Source: Amycolatopsis oliviviridis | GTDB taxonomy: Bacteria > Actinomycetota > Actinomycetes > Mycobacteriales > Pseudonocardiaceae | DNA: 64,000 bases | Reading direction: 5' to 3' | Assembly: GCF_014654365.1 (NCBI RefSeq) | Contig: NZ_BNAY01000003.1 | Location: 930,001 to 994,000 of the forward strand | Shown here: in pieces, positions 1 through 8,700 of the stretch | How the letters are laid out: each line of letters begins with the position of its first letter | Position numbering within the stretch: position 1 is the stretch's first letter | Notes under the pieces: model-generated | The model's input: only the letters and a program-made list of their open reading frames with translations | What the model was told of the DNA's origin: nothing | Databases searched by the model: none | Program-made: the position numbers and the translations under genes

Positions 1-74
1 GGGTGCCGCACAGGCCCAGGCCGCCTGACTTTCTTCGGCCGGGTGGGTCCGAAGGGCTTGGCGACGTTGTCAAA

Positions 75-109
75 GCCACTTTCGCAACGTTGAAGGTTGC
101 GAAAGTGGC
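75..109. repeat. Inverted repeat, 14-bp arms
   Basis: GCCACTTTCGCAAC is followed by a 7-base spacer and its exact reverse complement, with a further partial copy (cttcgcaacg) just after. It lies in the gene-free stretch downstream of the minus-strand HNH gene. It could form a hairpin but has no T-tract, so it reads better as a dispersed palindromic repeat than as an intrinsic terminator. Confidence 0.6.
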
Positions 110-230
110 CTTCGCAACGCGTTTCCGCCGGTTCCTTCGGTCCGGACAATCGCCGGAGGAGCAAGGGACCTTTGCTCCCGCCAGGCCCGCGTTATGGGCG
201 AGGCGGCGGTGCCGCAGTGGGTCCGGATGG

Positions 231-274
231 TCGTGAGTGGCGATTCGTGTTCTAACCCGAATCGCCACTCACGA
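231..274. repeat. 17-bp-arm palindrome, copy 1
   Basis: TCGTGAGTGGCGATTCG at 231-247 pairs exactly with 258-274 around a 10-base loop. A near-identical palindrome lies at 1728-1771, so the two copies bracket the DUF222/HNH gene. Each copy also sits just 3' of a minus-strand gene. This copy is about 70 bases past the HNH gene stop and may act as a transcription-end hairpin, although no U-tract follows. Confidence 0.75.
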
Positions 275-343
275 CCCACCCGAGCCAGGGCATGCCGAGG
301 GGCCCGTCGCCGTGTGGCTGGCGGGCTCCTCGGTCACGCGGGG

Positions 344-1603
344 CTAGGTGACGACGCGGTGGAGCAGGTTGCGCCGGGGATGTCGCAGCGGATCCAAGTA
401 CTGCGGTGGAACGAATTCCGGTATCCCGTCGGGTGCCATCCGGACTAGCCAGTCGCCGTGGTGGACGAGCCGGTGGTGGAAGGAACAGAGCAGGACCAGG
501 TTCCGGAGATCGGTGGGCCCGCCGTCCGCCCAGTGCCGAATATGGTGGGCGTGACAATGCTTCGGCGCGCGATGACAGCCGGGGAACGCGCAGCCGCCGT
601 CGCGGATGTTGAGGGCCCGGCGCTGGCCGGGGGTGACGAACCGTCTCATCCGCCCGACGTCGAGGGGTTCACCGGCGGCGTTGAGCACCACCGGGATCAT
701 CAGGCAGTCGCAGGCCGCTAGGCGCGCCTCGCGAGCGGTGATCTTCCCGACGAAGTCCAGGCACGCCGTCCCGAGACCGGTCCTCAACGCCTCCAGACCG
801 ACGGTGACGTGCACCAGCGTGCGGTAGCCGGAGGTGCCGGGCTGGTCGGGGCAGGCGATGGCGAGGTCGAGCAGCTCGGCCCAGGCGTCGCCGTAGCGTT
901 GCGGCATCGTCCGGTGATCGGCCTGCCCGAACTCGTCGACCGGCCGTCGCGCCCCGTGCGCGTCCAACGCGGCCGCGGTCCGCGCACCAGTCTCGGGGTC
1001 GAGAAGTCCGGACAGTTTCCAGAAGCCGTCCTTGCGGCGCTCGACGAACACCTCCCGCCGCGGCGGATCGGGTTCCGGCTCGTCTTTGGGCTCGGCACCG
1101 TCAGGATCGAGATGCGCGAGCAGGTCCGCGCCCGCTTCGGCGATCTCTTTGGGTCCGGCGTGGCGGGCGAGGTCGGCGAGGATCTTCTCCGCGCCGTCGC
1201 GCTCTTCCGCAGGCACGTCGGACGGGATACGCCGCAGGACCTCGAGGATGAGGTCGATGTGCTGATCGGCGAGCGCGCCGTCCTCGGCCGCGGCGGCGGT
1301 CGCGGGCGCGAACACCGTCGCCTCACCACCGACCTCAGCGACCGGGTTGAGCGCCAGCGCCCGGTTCACCACGTCCTGCGCGTCACCGTGGGAAATCCGG
1401 GCCACGTCAGCGAACCAGCGTGACGCGCTCCCATAGCCGAACAAGTCTTCCGCGCCCCGCGTTTCGACCTCGGCCAGGTATTTCCCCAGCCCGGCGGAGG
1501 CCACCCTCATCACCTGCAGCAGGCTGGTCACGCCGTGGGCGAGCTCCAGCTTGCCGGCGCGCCACAACTCCTGCGGCAACTCGGGAACGAGGGTTTCGGA
1601 CAC
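344..1603 (-). CDS. DUF222/HNH endonuclease, 13E12-repeat family
   Basis: The 419-residue protein has the layout of the actinobacterial DUF222-HNH (13E12) family: a helical DUF222 region over roughly residues 30-250 and a C-terminal HNH nuclease from about residue 335. The HNH part shows a CxFPGC zinc pair, the HAHHI core and a later FHHRLVHHG segment, so the metal-binding histidines look intact. The family is multi-copy and mobile-element-like in mycobacteria, and its natural function is unresolved. The GTG start lies just after GGAGG, unusually close. A perfect LexA palindrome stands 24 bases upstream, so DNA-damage induction is likely. Long palindromes flank the gene. No transposase or partner gene is adjacent. 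Confidence 0.85.
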   Translation of the reverse strand: MSETLVPELPQELWRAGKLELAHGVTSLLQVMRVASAGLGKYLAEVETRGAEDLFGYGSASRWFADVARISHGDAQDVVNRALALNPVAEVGGEATVFAPATAAAAEDGALADQHIDLILEVLRRIPSDVPAEERDGAEKILADLARHAGPKEIAEAGADLLAHLDPDGAEPKDEPEPDPPRREVFVERRKDGFWKLSGLLDPETGARTAAALDAHGARRPVDEFGQADHRTMPQRYGDAWAELLDLAIACPDQPGTSGYRTLVHVTVGLEALRTGLGTACLDFVGKITAREARLAACDCLMIPVVLNAAGEPLDVGRMRRFVTPGQRRALNIRDGGCAFPGCHRAPKHCHAHHIRHWADGGPTDLRNLVLLCSFHHRLVHHGDWLVRMAPDGIPEFVPPQYLDPLRHPRRNLLHRVVT

Positions 1604-1626
1604 CCCTCCATATTACCGAAACAAAC

Positions 1627-1640
1627 CGAACAATTGTTCG
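1627..1640. promoter_or_regulatory. LexA (SOS) box
   Basis: CGAACAATTGTTCG is a perfect palindrome that fits the actinobacterial LexA operator pattern CGAAC-N4-GTTCG exactly. It lies 24 bases upstream of the GTG start of the DUF222/HNH gene, where bound LexA would cover the promoter. LexA sites in front of 13E12 genes are known in Mycobacterium tuberculosis. That LexA binds here is inferred. Confidence 0.75.
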
Positions 1641-1727
1641 CAATTTTAAGCGACAACGCTAATTGCACATTGACCACTAGCGGGTGAAATCGCGCCGCAC
1701 CGACGGTAACTTAGAGCAGCGGGCGGC

Positions 1728-1771
1728 TCGTGAGTGGCGATTCGGGTTCTCACCCGAATCGCCACTCACGA
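1728..1771. repeat. 20-bp-arm palindrome, copy 2
   Basis: TCGTGAGTGGCGATTCGGGT at 1728-1747 pairs perfectly with 1752-1771 around a 4-base loop. It is the same element as 231-274, with the arms extended by three bases. It begins 17 bases past the MFS gene stop (minus strand), a position suited to ending that transcript. No T-tract follows. Confidence 0.75.
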
Positions 1772-1787
1772 CCCACGCGACCCAACG

Positions 1788-3032
1788 CTAAGCAGCCCGA
1801 GGAACCACCGGCTCGGGCCCGGGCTCCGGAGGCGCCGACGACGACCGGACCGAAGCGGGAGCCGTCGCCGAAGCGAAGAGCCCGATGATCCCGAGCGGCA
1901 CCAGCAGCAGCGTCAGCGCCATGCTGATCCCGAACGTCTGCGCGAGCCAGCCGAAGATCGCCGGGCCGGCGAGCACGCCGGCGTTGTGCAGTGTGCTGTA
2001 TCGCGCGATCGCCAGGCTGGTGTTGGATTTCGTGCCGTGTCCGACCGCGCTGGAGATGATCGGGATCGCCACCGCCAGCCCGACGCCCGCCATCGCGAGC
2101 CCGGCCAGCCCGAACCAGACGCTCTGCACCATGACGGCGAGCAGGACGCCGGCCGCGGTCATCGCCATGCTCCAGCGCACCAGTGCCACGGCGCCGAATC
2201 GCCGGTGCAGCCGGTCGCCGATCAGCCGGGTCCCGGTCTGCGCCACGATGAACGCGAAGTAGCCCAGCGAAGCGATGTTCGCCGCGGCGCCGCGTTGTTC
2301 GCTCAGGAACACGCCGCCCCAGCTGGACACCGCGCCTTCGCACAGCGCGACGGCCGCGCCGAGGCCGCCGAGGATGATGACCGCGCGGGTCCAGCCGGAG
2401 AAGAACCCGACCTTCGGCGCCTTTTCCGCAGCGGCAGGCGAAGCCGCACGGGATTCGGTCAGCAGCCAGCGACCGCTGAACAGCGCGATCACGACGAGAA
2501 CCACCGAAACGACCCAGAAATGGGCGCTCAGCGAAAGATCCGCCCGGACGGCCAGCACCGTCCCGCCCGAACCGAGCAGCGCGCCGATGCCCCACACCGC
2601 GTGCAGGCTGTTGAGCACCGGCCGCCGTGCGCGCCGTTCGACCTCGACGCCCTGTGCGTTCATCGACACATCGAGGAGACCGGCGATGACACCCCAGGTC
2701 AGCATCCCGAGGCCGGCGGTGACCGCGCCCGGCATCGCGGCCATCAACGGCAGGAACCACGGCAGGACAAGGGAAGTGACCCGGATGACGGCCCGGCTGT
2801 CGAGATGGTTCGACAGATGACCGGCCAGCTGCATCGCCAGCAGCACACCCACGGTCTGGCTGAGCAGCACCATGCCCAGTTCCGCGAAGTTCAGCCCGAG
2901 TTCGATCCGCAGCTGCGGAACCCGCGCGAACCACGAGCCGAGCATGATCCCGACCATCAGGAAGATCCCCGAGATCGCGATCCGCTGGCGCCGCACGTCC
3001 TTCACCGGGTGGATCTCCAGCCCGCTACTCAT
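1788..3032 (-). CDS. MFS transporter (YbjJ-like)
   Basis: A 414-residue integral membrane protein of the major facilitator superfamily. The first half carries the LGMVLLSQTVG and WGVIAGLLDVSMNAQGVEVE segments, the second of which is typical of the YbjJ-like subgroup. About twelve hydrophobic segments can be read. The frame is open further upstream, but the ATG at 3032 starts a normal transporter N-terminus and overlaps the end of the glycosyltransferase gene by 8 bases, so coupled translation is likely. It is last in an antiporter-glycosyltransferase-MFS run on the minus strand. The substrate cannot be read from sequence; export of the nearby polyketide product or of a sugar is only a guess. 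Confidence 0.8.
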   Translation of the reverse strand: MSSGLEIHPVKDVRRQRIAISGIFLMVGIMLGSWFARVPQLRIELGLNFAELGMVLLSQTVGVLLAMQLAGHLSNHLDSRAVIRVTSLVLPWFLPLMAAMPGAVTAGLGMLTWGVIAGLLDVSMNAQGVEVERRARRPVLNSLHAVWGIGALLGSGGTVLAVRADLSLSAHFWVVSVVLVVIALFSGRWLLTESRAASPAAAEKAPKVGFFSGWTRAVIILGGLGAAVALCEGAVSSWGGVFLSEQRGAAANIASLGYFAFIVAQTGTRLIGDRLHRRFGAVALVRWSMAMTAAGVLLAVMVQSVWFGLAGLAMAGVGLAVAIPIISSAVGHGTKSNTSLAIARYSTLHNAGVLAGPAIFGWLAQTFGISMALTLLLVPLGIIGLFASATAPASVRSSSAPPEPGPEPVVPRAA

Positions 3033-4326
3033 CGCCGCTCGCCACACCGGACGTGTTCCCAAAGCCGGTCTCGCCGGTCCAGCTGCCCACTTCCACATGC
3101 GCGTTGAACGGCTTGCCTTCGGCGTTGCGCATCGGCGGCCGCCGATGCGCGAGGTGCAGGAAAACGTCGTCGTATTGCGTGACGTCACCCGCGGAGGAGA
3201 TGCGGTAGAGCATGTCCTCGTCCTCGCCGCCCCAGCCCTTGTAGCGTTCGTCGAAGCCGCCGATGCGGGTGAAGATCTCCGGCCGCGTCCACAGGCAGGC
3301 ACCCGGGACATCGCGCAGCAGCAGCCCGCGCGCCCCGGCCAGCGGCGCTTCCGGCGTGTTCTCGCCGCAGCGGCGTTCGATCAGCCAGTCGCTCGAAGGT
3401 CCGTCCAGCGAAAGCATTTCGGTGTGCGGCAGATGCGCGTCGGCGCGCTGGTCGGCGAACCGCGCGTGGTTGCGCTCCAGGAATTCCCGGTCCACCAGGA
3501 TGTCGGCGTCGAGCAGGCACAGTGTCCGCGCCGCGCCGAGGGTTTCGCGCACGCCCACATTCAGCGTCCAGGACTTGTTGAACAGCCCCTCGCCCTGGAT
3601 GTGCACGTAGTGGTCGACCAGCGGTTCGACGACGTGCTTCCAGCGCGGCTTCTCGTCGAACTCGACGACGGTCACCCGGTACCGGTCCGAAGGGAACGTC
3701 TGGTCGCGCAACGCGAGCAGGCAGGCGGTCAGGTTCCTGATCCGGCCGGCGCCGTCCCGATCGGACAGCGGGACGACGACGAGGATCTCGTCACCGATCC
3801 CGGACGGCTTCGACCGCACACCGCGGGCGAGTTCCGTCAGCCGGTCGAGCCCGGCGGGCTCGGCTTCCGGTTCGTAGAGCCTGCCGCGGAAGTAGTTGAT
3901 GTAGACGTTGTCGTCCGCGGCGTCCGCCTCTTGAGCCAGCTTCGAGGCCAGCGAAGGGTTTTCGTCGAGCAACGCGACGACGCGCTCTTCGAGGCGCCGT
4001 TCCGCGAACGTGTCCGTCGGCTGCGTGACGAGCCGCCGGTACGCCGTGTCGTGGCCGATCTCGGCTTCGAGCGGGTCGACGACGGCACGATAGAAGCGTT
4101 CGCTGTGCATCCAGTAGTCGGCGGCGACGTCCGGCACCGCGGGGTCGTTGGCGAGGACGACGTACCGGACGATCCGCCCCGCGAGATCCGCGCTCCCCGG
4201 CTCGGCCTTCCAGTAAGCCGACGCCGAGGCGAACGTCTTGCCGCCGGTGCGGGTCGGCCGGATCTGCATCGGATTGGTAGCCCGTAACACGCACATCGGG
4301 CTGCAGTCACAGGGATGCGGTTGCAC
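3025..4326 (-). CDS. GT-A (GT2-like) glycosyltransferase
   Basis: 433 residues. The N-terminal 180 residues resemble no domain I recognise. From about residue 185 there is a GT-A fold: an ILVVVPLSDRD opening strand, the nucleotide-sugar/metal motif LLDADIL near residue 265, and a C-terminal GGFDERYKGWGGEDEDM segment typical of galactosyltransferase-type (Glyco_transf_7C) enzymes. It should move a sugar from a UDP or similar donor; the acceptor is unknown. The GTG start has a strong GGAGGAG site. An internal ATG at 4269 is a less supported alternative. It sits 18 bases after the antiporter gene and overlaps the MFS gene by 8 bases, so the three are probably one operon. Confidence 0.8.
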   Translation of the reverse strand: MQPHPCDCSPMCVLRATNPMQIRPTRTGGKTFASASAYWKAEPGSADLAGRIVRYVVLANDPAVPDVAADYWMHSERFYRAVVDPLEAEIGHDTAYRRLVTQPTDTFAERRLEERVVALLDENPSLASKLAQEADAADDNVYINYFRGRLYEPEAEPAGLDRLTELARGVRSKPSGIGDEILVVVPLSDRDGAGRIRNLTACLLALRDQTFPSDRYRVTVVEFDEKPRWKHVVEPLVDHYVHIQGEGLFNKSWTLNVGVRETLGAARTLCLLDADILVDREFLERNHARFADQRADAHLPHTEMLSLDGPSSDWLIERRCGENTPEAPLAGARGLLLRDVPGACLWTRPEIFTRIGGFDERYKGWGGEDEDMLYRISSAGDVTQYDDVFLHLAHRRPPMRNAEGKPFNAHVEVGSWTGETGFGNTSGVASGDE

Positions 4327-4344
4327 TGCTCCTCCGTCCCTCGT

Positions 4345-5640
4345 TCATTTCGCTGTTTCGGACACCGAGCGTGACAGTCCGTCGCGGGGCGGAACGTCTT
4401 CTTGATTGCCGAAAACCTCGGAGTTCTCCGGTTCCCGACGGGTGAGAAACCGCATCACAGGCCCGGTGACGGCCGTGGTGACGACGGCGACCAGGACGAG
4501 CATCGTGAAGCCCAGCTGGTTCACCAGCCCGTATTTCAGCCCGATGGTGGCGACGACGAGTTCGGTGACGCCGCGGCAGTTCATCAGCGTGCCGAGCTGG
4601 ATCGCCTGGTTCCCCGGCAGGCCGGCGAGCCGGGCCGCGCCGCCCGCGCCGATGAACTTCGTCAGCTGCGCGACGACCAGCACCCCGGCGAACAGCAGCC
4701 AGTGCGAAACGTTCGTCCCGAGCAGGCCGATCGACGTGCTCAGCCCGACCAGTGCGAAGAACAGCGGCAGCAGCACGACGAGGGTGAAGCCGCGCAGCTG
4801 TTCACTGATCCGCTCGACCAGCGGGCAGTCCCGGGGAACGGCGGTGCCGAACAGGAAAGCGCCCAGCAACGCGTGCAGCCCGAGGATCTGGGTCATCACG
4901 GCGAAGGCCAGCGCGCCCACGAGCAGCACCACGGTCATGACCTTCTCGGACTCGATCCGCGTGACCATCGCGCTCAGCACCCGCCGTACGACGAGGGACG
5001 TGAAGACGACCAGCACCACGGCCAGGATCGCCGTGGTGAGGGGGTTCCCGCCGCCCTGGACGCCGGTGCCCACCAGGATCAGGGTGAGGGTCAGCCAGGC
5101 GACGCCGTCCCCGATCGCCGTGCTGGTGACCGAAAGCGCGCCGAGCCCGGTGCGCTCCAGCTTGAGGTCGACCAGGATCCGCGCCAGCACGGGCAACGCG
5201 GTGATCGCCATCGCGAGCGCGAAGAACAGCACATAGCCCGCCGTCGGGGCGCCCGCTCCCGCCAGCACCGAGGACGCGGCGAACGCGACGCCGATCCCGG
5301 CGGCGAACGGGAGTCCCATGCCGCCCAGCACCACCGCGCCGACCAGGGATTTCCGTTCGATGCGGTCGGTCCGCAGTTCGCAGCCGAGCAGGAACATGAA
5401 CACGACCAGGCCCAGTTGCGCGGCTTTGTCCAAACTGGACAGTACTTCGGGCGCGAAGAGCCAGGCGCCGCCCTCCGGCCAGATCAGGCCCAGCACCGAG
5501 GGACCCAGCAGGAGACCACCGACGATCTCGCCGAGGACCGGTGGCTGGCGGAGTCTTCGCAGTACTTCCCCGCAGAAATGACTGACCAGCAGGATCGCGC
5601 CGACGGCGAGCAGGAACCGCGTGATCGGTTCGATGGCCAT
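4345..5640 (-). CDS. Cation:proton antiporter (CPA2 family)
   Basis: A 431-residue membrane protein with the monovalent cation:proton antiporter-2 (Na+/H+ exchanger) fold. The N-terminus LRQPPVLGEIVGGLLLGPS is the family hallmark, and about twelve hydrophobic segments follow, including a GLHALLGAFLFGTAVPR stretch and a NCRGVTELVV stretch. Antiporters of this type exchange K+ or Na+ for protons and are often found near antibiotic gene clusters. The frame is open upstream into the PKS 3' end, but the ATG at 5640 follows a GGGAGAGG site and gives the normal N-terminus. A strong hairpin separates it from the PKS gene, so it probably has its own promoter. The short C-terminal tail is hydrophilic; no TrkA-N domain is fused. 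Confidence 0.85.
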   Translation of the reverse strand: MAIEPITRFLLAVGAILLVSHFCGEVLRRLRQPPVLGEIVGGLLLGPSVLGLIWPEGGAWLFAPEVLSSLDKAAQLGLVVFMFLLGCELRTDRIERKSLVGAVVLGGMGLPFAAGIGVAFAASSVLAGAGAPTAGYVLFFALAMAITALPVLARILVDLKLERTGLGALSVTSTAIGDGVAWLTLTLILVGTGVQGGGNPLTTAILAVVLVVFTSLVVRRVLSAMVTRIESEKVMTVVLLVGALAFAVMTQILGLHALLGAFLFGTAVPRDCPLVERISEQLRGFTLVVLLPLFFALVGLSTSIGLLGTNVSHWLLFAGVLVVAQLTKFIGAGGAARLAGLPGNQAIQLGTLMNCRGVTELVVATIGLKYGLVNQLGFTMLVLVAVVTTAVTGPVMRFLTRREPENSEVFGNQEDVPPRDGLSRSVSETAK

Positions 5641-5669
5641 GAACCCCACCTCTCCCAGGTACGCAGACG

Positions 5670-5712
5670 CCGAAGGGCGTGGGTGCCGGTCCAGGCCACC
5701 CACGCCCTTCGG
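5670..5712. terminator. Hairpin terminator after the PKS gene
   Basis: CCGAAGGGCGTGGGTG pairs perfectly over 16 bp with 5697-5712 around an 11-base loop. It lies immediately 3' of the PKS stop and upstream of the antiporter start, so it should end the long PKS transcript. It lacks a U-tract, as many actinobacterial terminators do. Confidence 0.7.
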
Positions 5713-5720
5713 TTCGGGGA

Positions 5721-8700
5721 TCAGGCCGCGTCGGCCTGGTTCTCGTCGGCCTCGGCCAGTTCGGCGAGGCTGGTGTGAATGTGGTCGGACACCGCGGCCA
5801 CGGTGGGCTTGGCCCACAGGATGGTCGGCGGGAGGTCCAGCCCGTAGCGCCGCTGCAACCGCACCCGCAGCGCCACCGTCATCACCGAGTCGACCCCGAG
5901 TTCGACCAGCGGCCGCTTCAGCTCGATGTCACCGGCCTCCAGGTTCAGCTCCGCCGCCACCTGCTCGCGGACGTCGCCGGTGACCTTCTCGCGGGTCTCC
6001 TCTTCGGACAGGTTCGCGAAGTCGACGGAGAACCCGGTGCCCGCGTTGGCGTCGGCGCTCTCGTCGACCACCGTGAGCTCTCGGAACATCGGCAGCTTCC
6101 GCTGGTGCGGCGGGGTCGGCAGGACCCGCAGCACCGCCTGGTAGTCCGAGGAGAACCGGTCGCCGAACGCCCACGCCCGGAACGCCTCCGAAGCGGAAAC
6201 GGCCTCCAGGCCACGGGAGTTCGCCTCCAGCATGGTCGTCGCGATGTCCTGCGACAGACCGACACCGCGCCACGCCGTCCAGCCGAGGCTGATCGTGTCC
6301 GAGGTGCCGCCGGAGTTGCGGTGCGTGGCCAGCGCGTCGAGGAACGAGTTGGCCGCCGCGTAGCTCGCCTGCCCGGAGAGGCGGGCGAACTGGCCGCACG
6401 AGGAGAACAGGACGAAGAAGTCGAGCGACCCCGCCGGGAAGAGCCGGTGCAGCACCAGCGCCCCGCCGACCTTCGGCGCGAACACGTCGCGCAGCCCGTC
6501 CTGATCGACCTTGTCCACCAGCGCGTCGTTGACCACACCGGCCGCGTGGATGACGCCGGTGACCGGCGGCAGGCCCAGCGCGCCCGGCGCGAGCGCCTCG
6601 GCGACGGCGTCCTCGTCGGTGATGTCCAGCGCCAGTACGCCGACCGTGACCCCGAGCGCTTCGAGCCCGAGGACGCTGTCGATCTGGTGCCGCACGTCCG
6701 GGTCGGTCACCGAAGCCCAGTCCGCGCGCGGCGGCAGGCCACGGCGGCCGGCCAGCAGCAGGCGGCGGGCGCCGCGGTCGACCAGCCAGCGGGCGACCTC
6801 CAGCCCGAGCCCGCCGAGACCACCGGTGATGAGCACCGTGCCCGAAGGCGAGCAGTGCAGCGGGGAACCGTCGGCGCTGCGGGTGATCTGGCTCAACCGG
6901 GCCACTTCCGCGCCTTCGCCGGTCAGCGAGATGACGTCCTCGTCACCGGCCGGGCCGCGGAAGACCTCGATCAGCCGAGAGCCGAGGTCGGACGCCGTGC
7001 AGTGCTCGACGTCGATCGTGCCGCCCCACAGTTCCGGGTGCTCGCCGGCGATGATGCGGCCGACGCCCCACAACGGGCCGTGCGCGACCGAGCGCTCGTC
7101 GGTGCCCTGACGCACGCCGCTGGTGATCGCCCAGATCCGCTGGGTCGCGACCTTGCCCTTCGACGTCGCCTGGAGTTCCGCGATCCGCTGCGCGGTGCGG
7201 ATGAGCGACCACGTGGTGCGTTCGGTCGAGTCCTCCAGCCGCTCGCCTTCCGCCGCCCGCGAAGGCGCGACGACGACCGCGCCGGGGTTCGCGAACAGTT
7301 CGGCGGTGAGGTCGAGCGGTTCGCCGTCGACGGCCACCTCGACCGCGGTGGCGGTGACGCCGGCGGCGGTGAACTGCTCCACCAGCGTGCCGGTGGTGGC
7401 GGGCGGGCCGACGACGACGATCTGGTCGAGGTCCGAGGCCAGCGTGGCCTCGGGCAGCTCGTGCCAGGTGATCTCGTGGACCAGGTCACGCGGCAGGACC
7501 GCGGTGCCCAGGTGCTCGACGGCCGCGAACTTCAGGCCGATGACCTCGCTGATGATGTCGCCGTCCTCGTTGGCGACCAGCACGTCGACGGTGTCCTCCG
7601 GCGACTTCGGCGAACGCGTGGCGTGCACGATGATCCGCGCGGGCGGCTCACCCTTCCACGCCACCTTCTCGATACCGCGCGACATCCACAGCACCGTGGC
7701 GTGGCCGGGCGAGACCACCATGGCGCTGATGGTCAGCGCCGCGTCGATCACGTGCGCCCAGCTGGTGGCCAGCTTCGCGGGCGGCGCGACGCAGTCCATC
7801 AGCGCGAGCTGCTCGACGTCGTCGTAGTACAGCTCGCTCATGTCCCACGGGAACGCGTAGCCCTCGACGCCCATCCGGCCGAACATCTCGTCGGCCTTCG
7901 TGAGCGACCCGGTGGGCAGGCGGTCGCGGATCGTGGCGAAGTCGATCCGGCCCTCCGGCGCCTTGGCGCCCGTGTCGATGGTGGCGGTGGTGTGCGTGAT
8001 CCACTCGTCGCTGTCGGCGCTGGTCTCGTCCGCGATCCGGGTGGCCAGTGCGAGCGACCGGCCCTCCTTGACGATCTGGACGATACGGGCCGGCTGCACG
8101 GCGAGCGGGGTGCGCAGCACGATGTCGGTCAGCGCGGGCGCGACCTCTTCCTCCGCCGCGAGGGCGAAGGTGTTGATGATCGACGCCGCCGGGGTGACCT
8201 CGACCCCGACCAGGCCGTGGCTCTGCGGGTACGGACGGCTGTCCATGTCGAGCCGGGTCTGCCAGACCTGCCGCGACGGGGCGCCGGAAACGGTCATCCG
8301 GCCGCCGAGCAGGCTGTGGCTCTCCGGGTCGTGCCCGCTGCCGAGGCCGGCGTCGGCGCCGGTCTCCGGGAAGATCCAGTACGGCTTGTGCTGCCACGCC
8401 GCGGCCGGGATGCCCAGCAGGTCGCCCTCGGCGAAGTCCCGCGTCCAGTCGATCTCGACGCCCTGGACGTGCAGCTTGGCGAGGTTGTGCAGCAGCGTGC
8501 CGACCTCGTCGGTGTTGCGGCGCAGGGTGGCGCAGCCCGCCAGGTCGTCGATGCCGAGGCTCTCGGCGGTCTCGATGATCGAGTGCGAGACGACCGGGTG
8601 CGACGAGATCTCGACGAACACGCGGTGCCCGTCCTCGAACGCTGCCTCGACGGCTTCGGCGAAGCGGACCGGGTTGCGCAGGTTGCCCGCCCAGTAGTCG

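Larger units (their letters stand above)
1..343. other. Gene-free stretch with palindromic repeats
   Basis: I see no convincing gene here. The stretch holds two perfect palindromes (75-109 and 231-274) and, between them, an AGGGACCTTTG element (164-174) that recurs elsewhere in the window. The short open frames lack a ribosome-binding site and coding-like composition. The window may cut the 3' flank of a gene to the left. Confidence 0.5.

Noticed and set aside
1734..3107. 457-codon plus-strand frame opposite the MFS gene
   Set aside because: Arg/His/Asp-rich shadow frame; the minus strand encodes a clear twelve-segment transporter.
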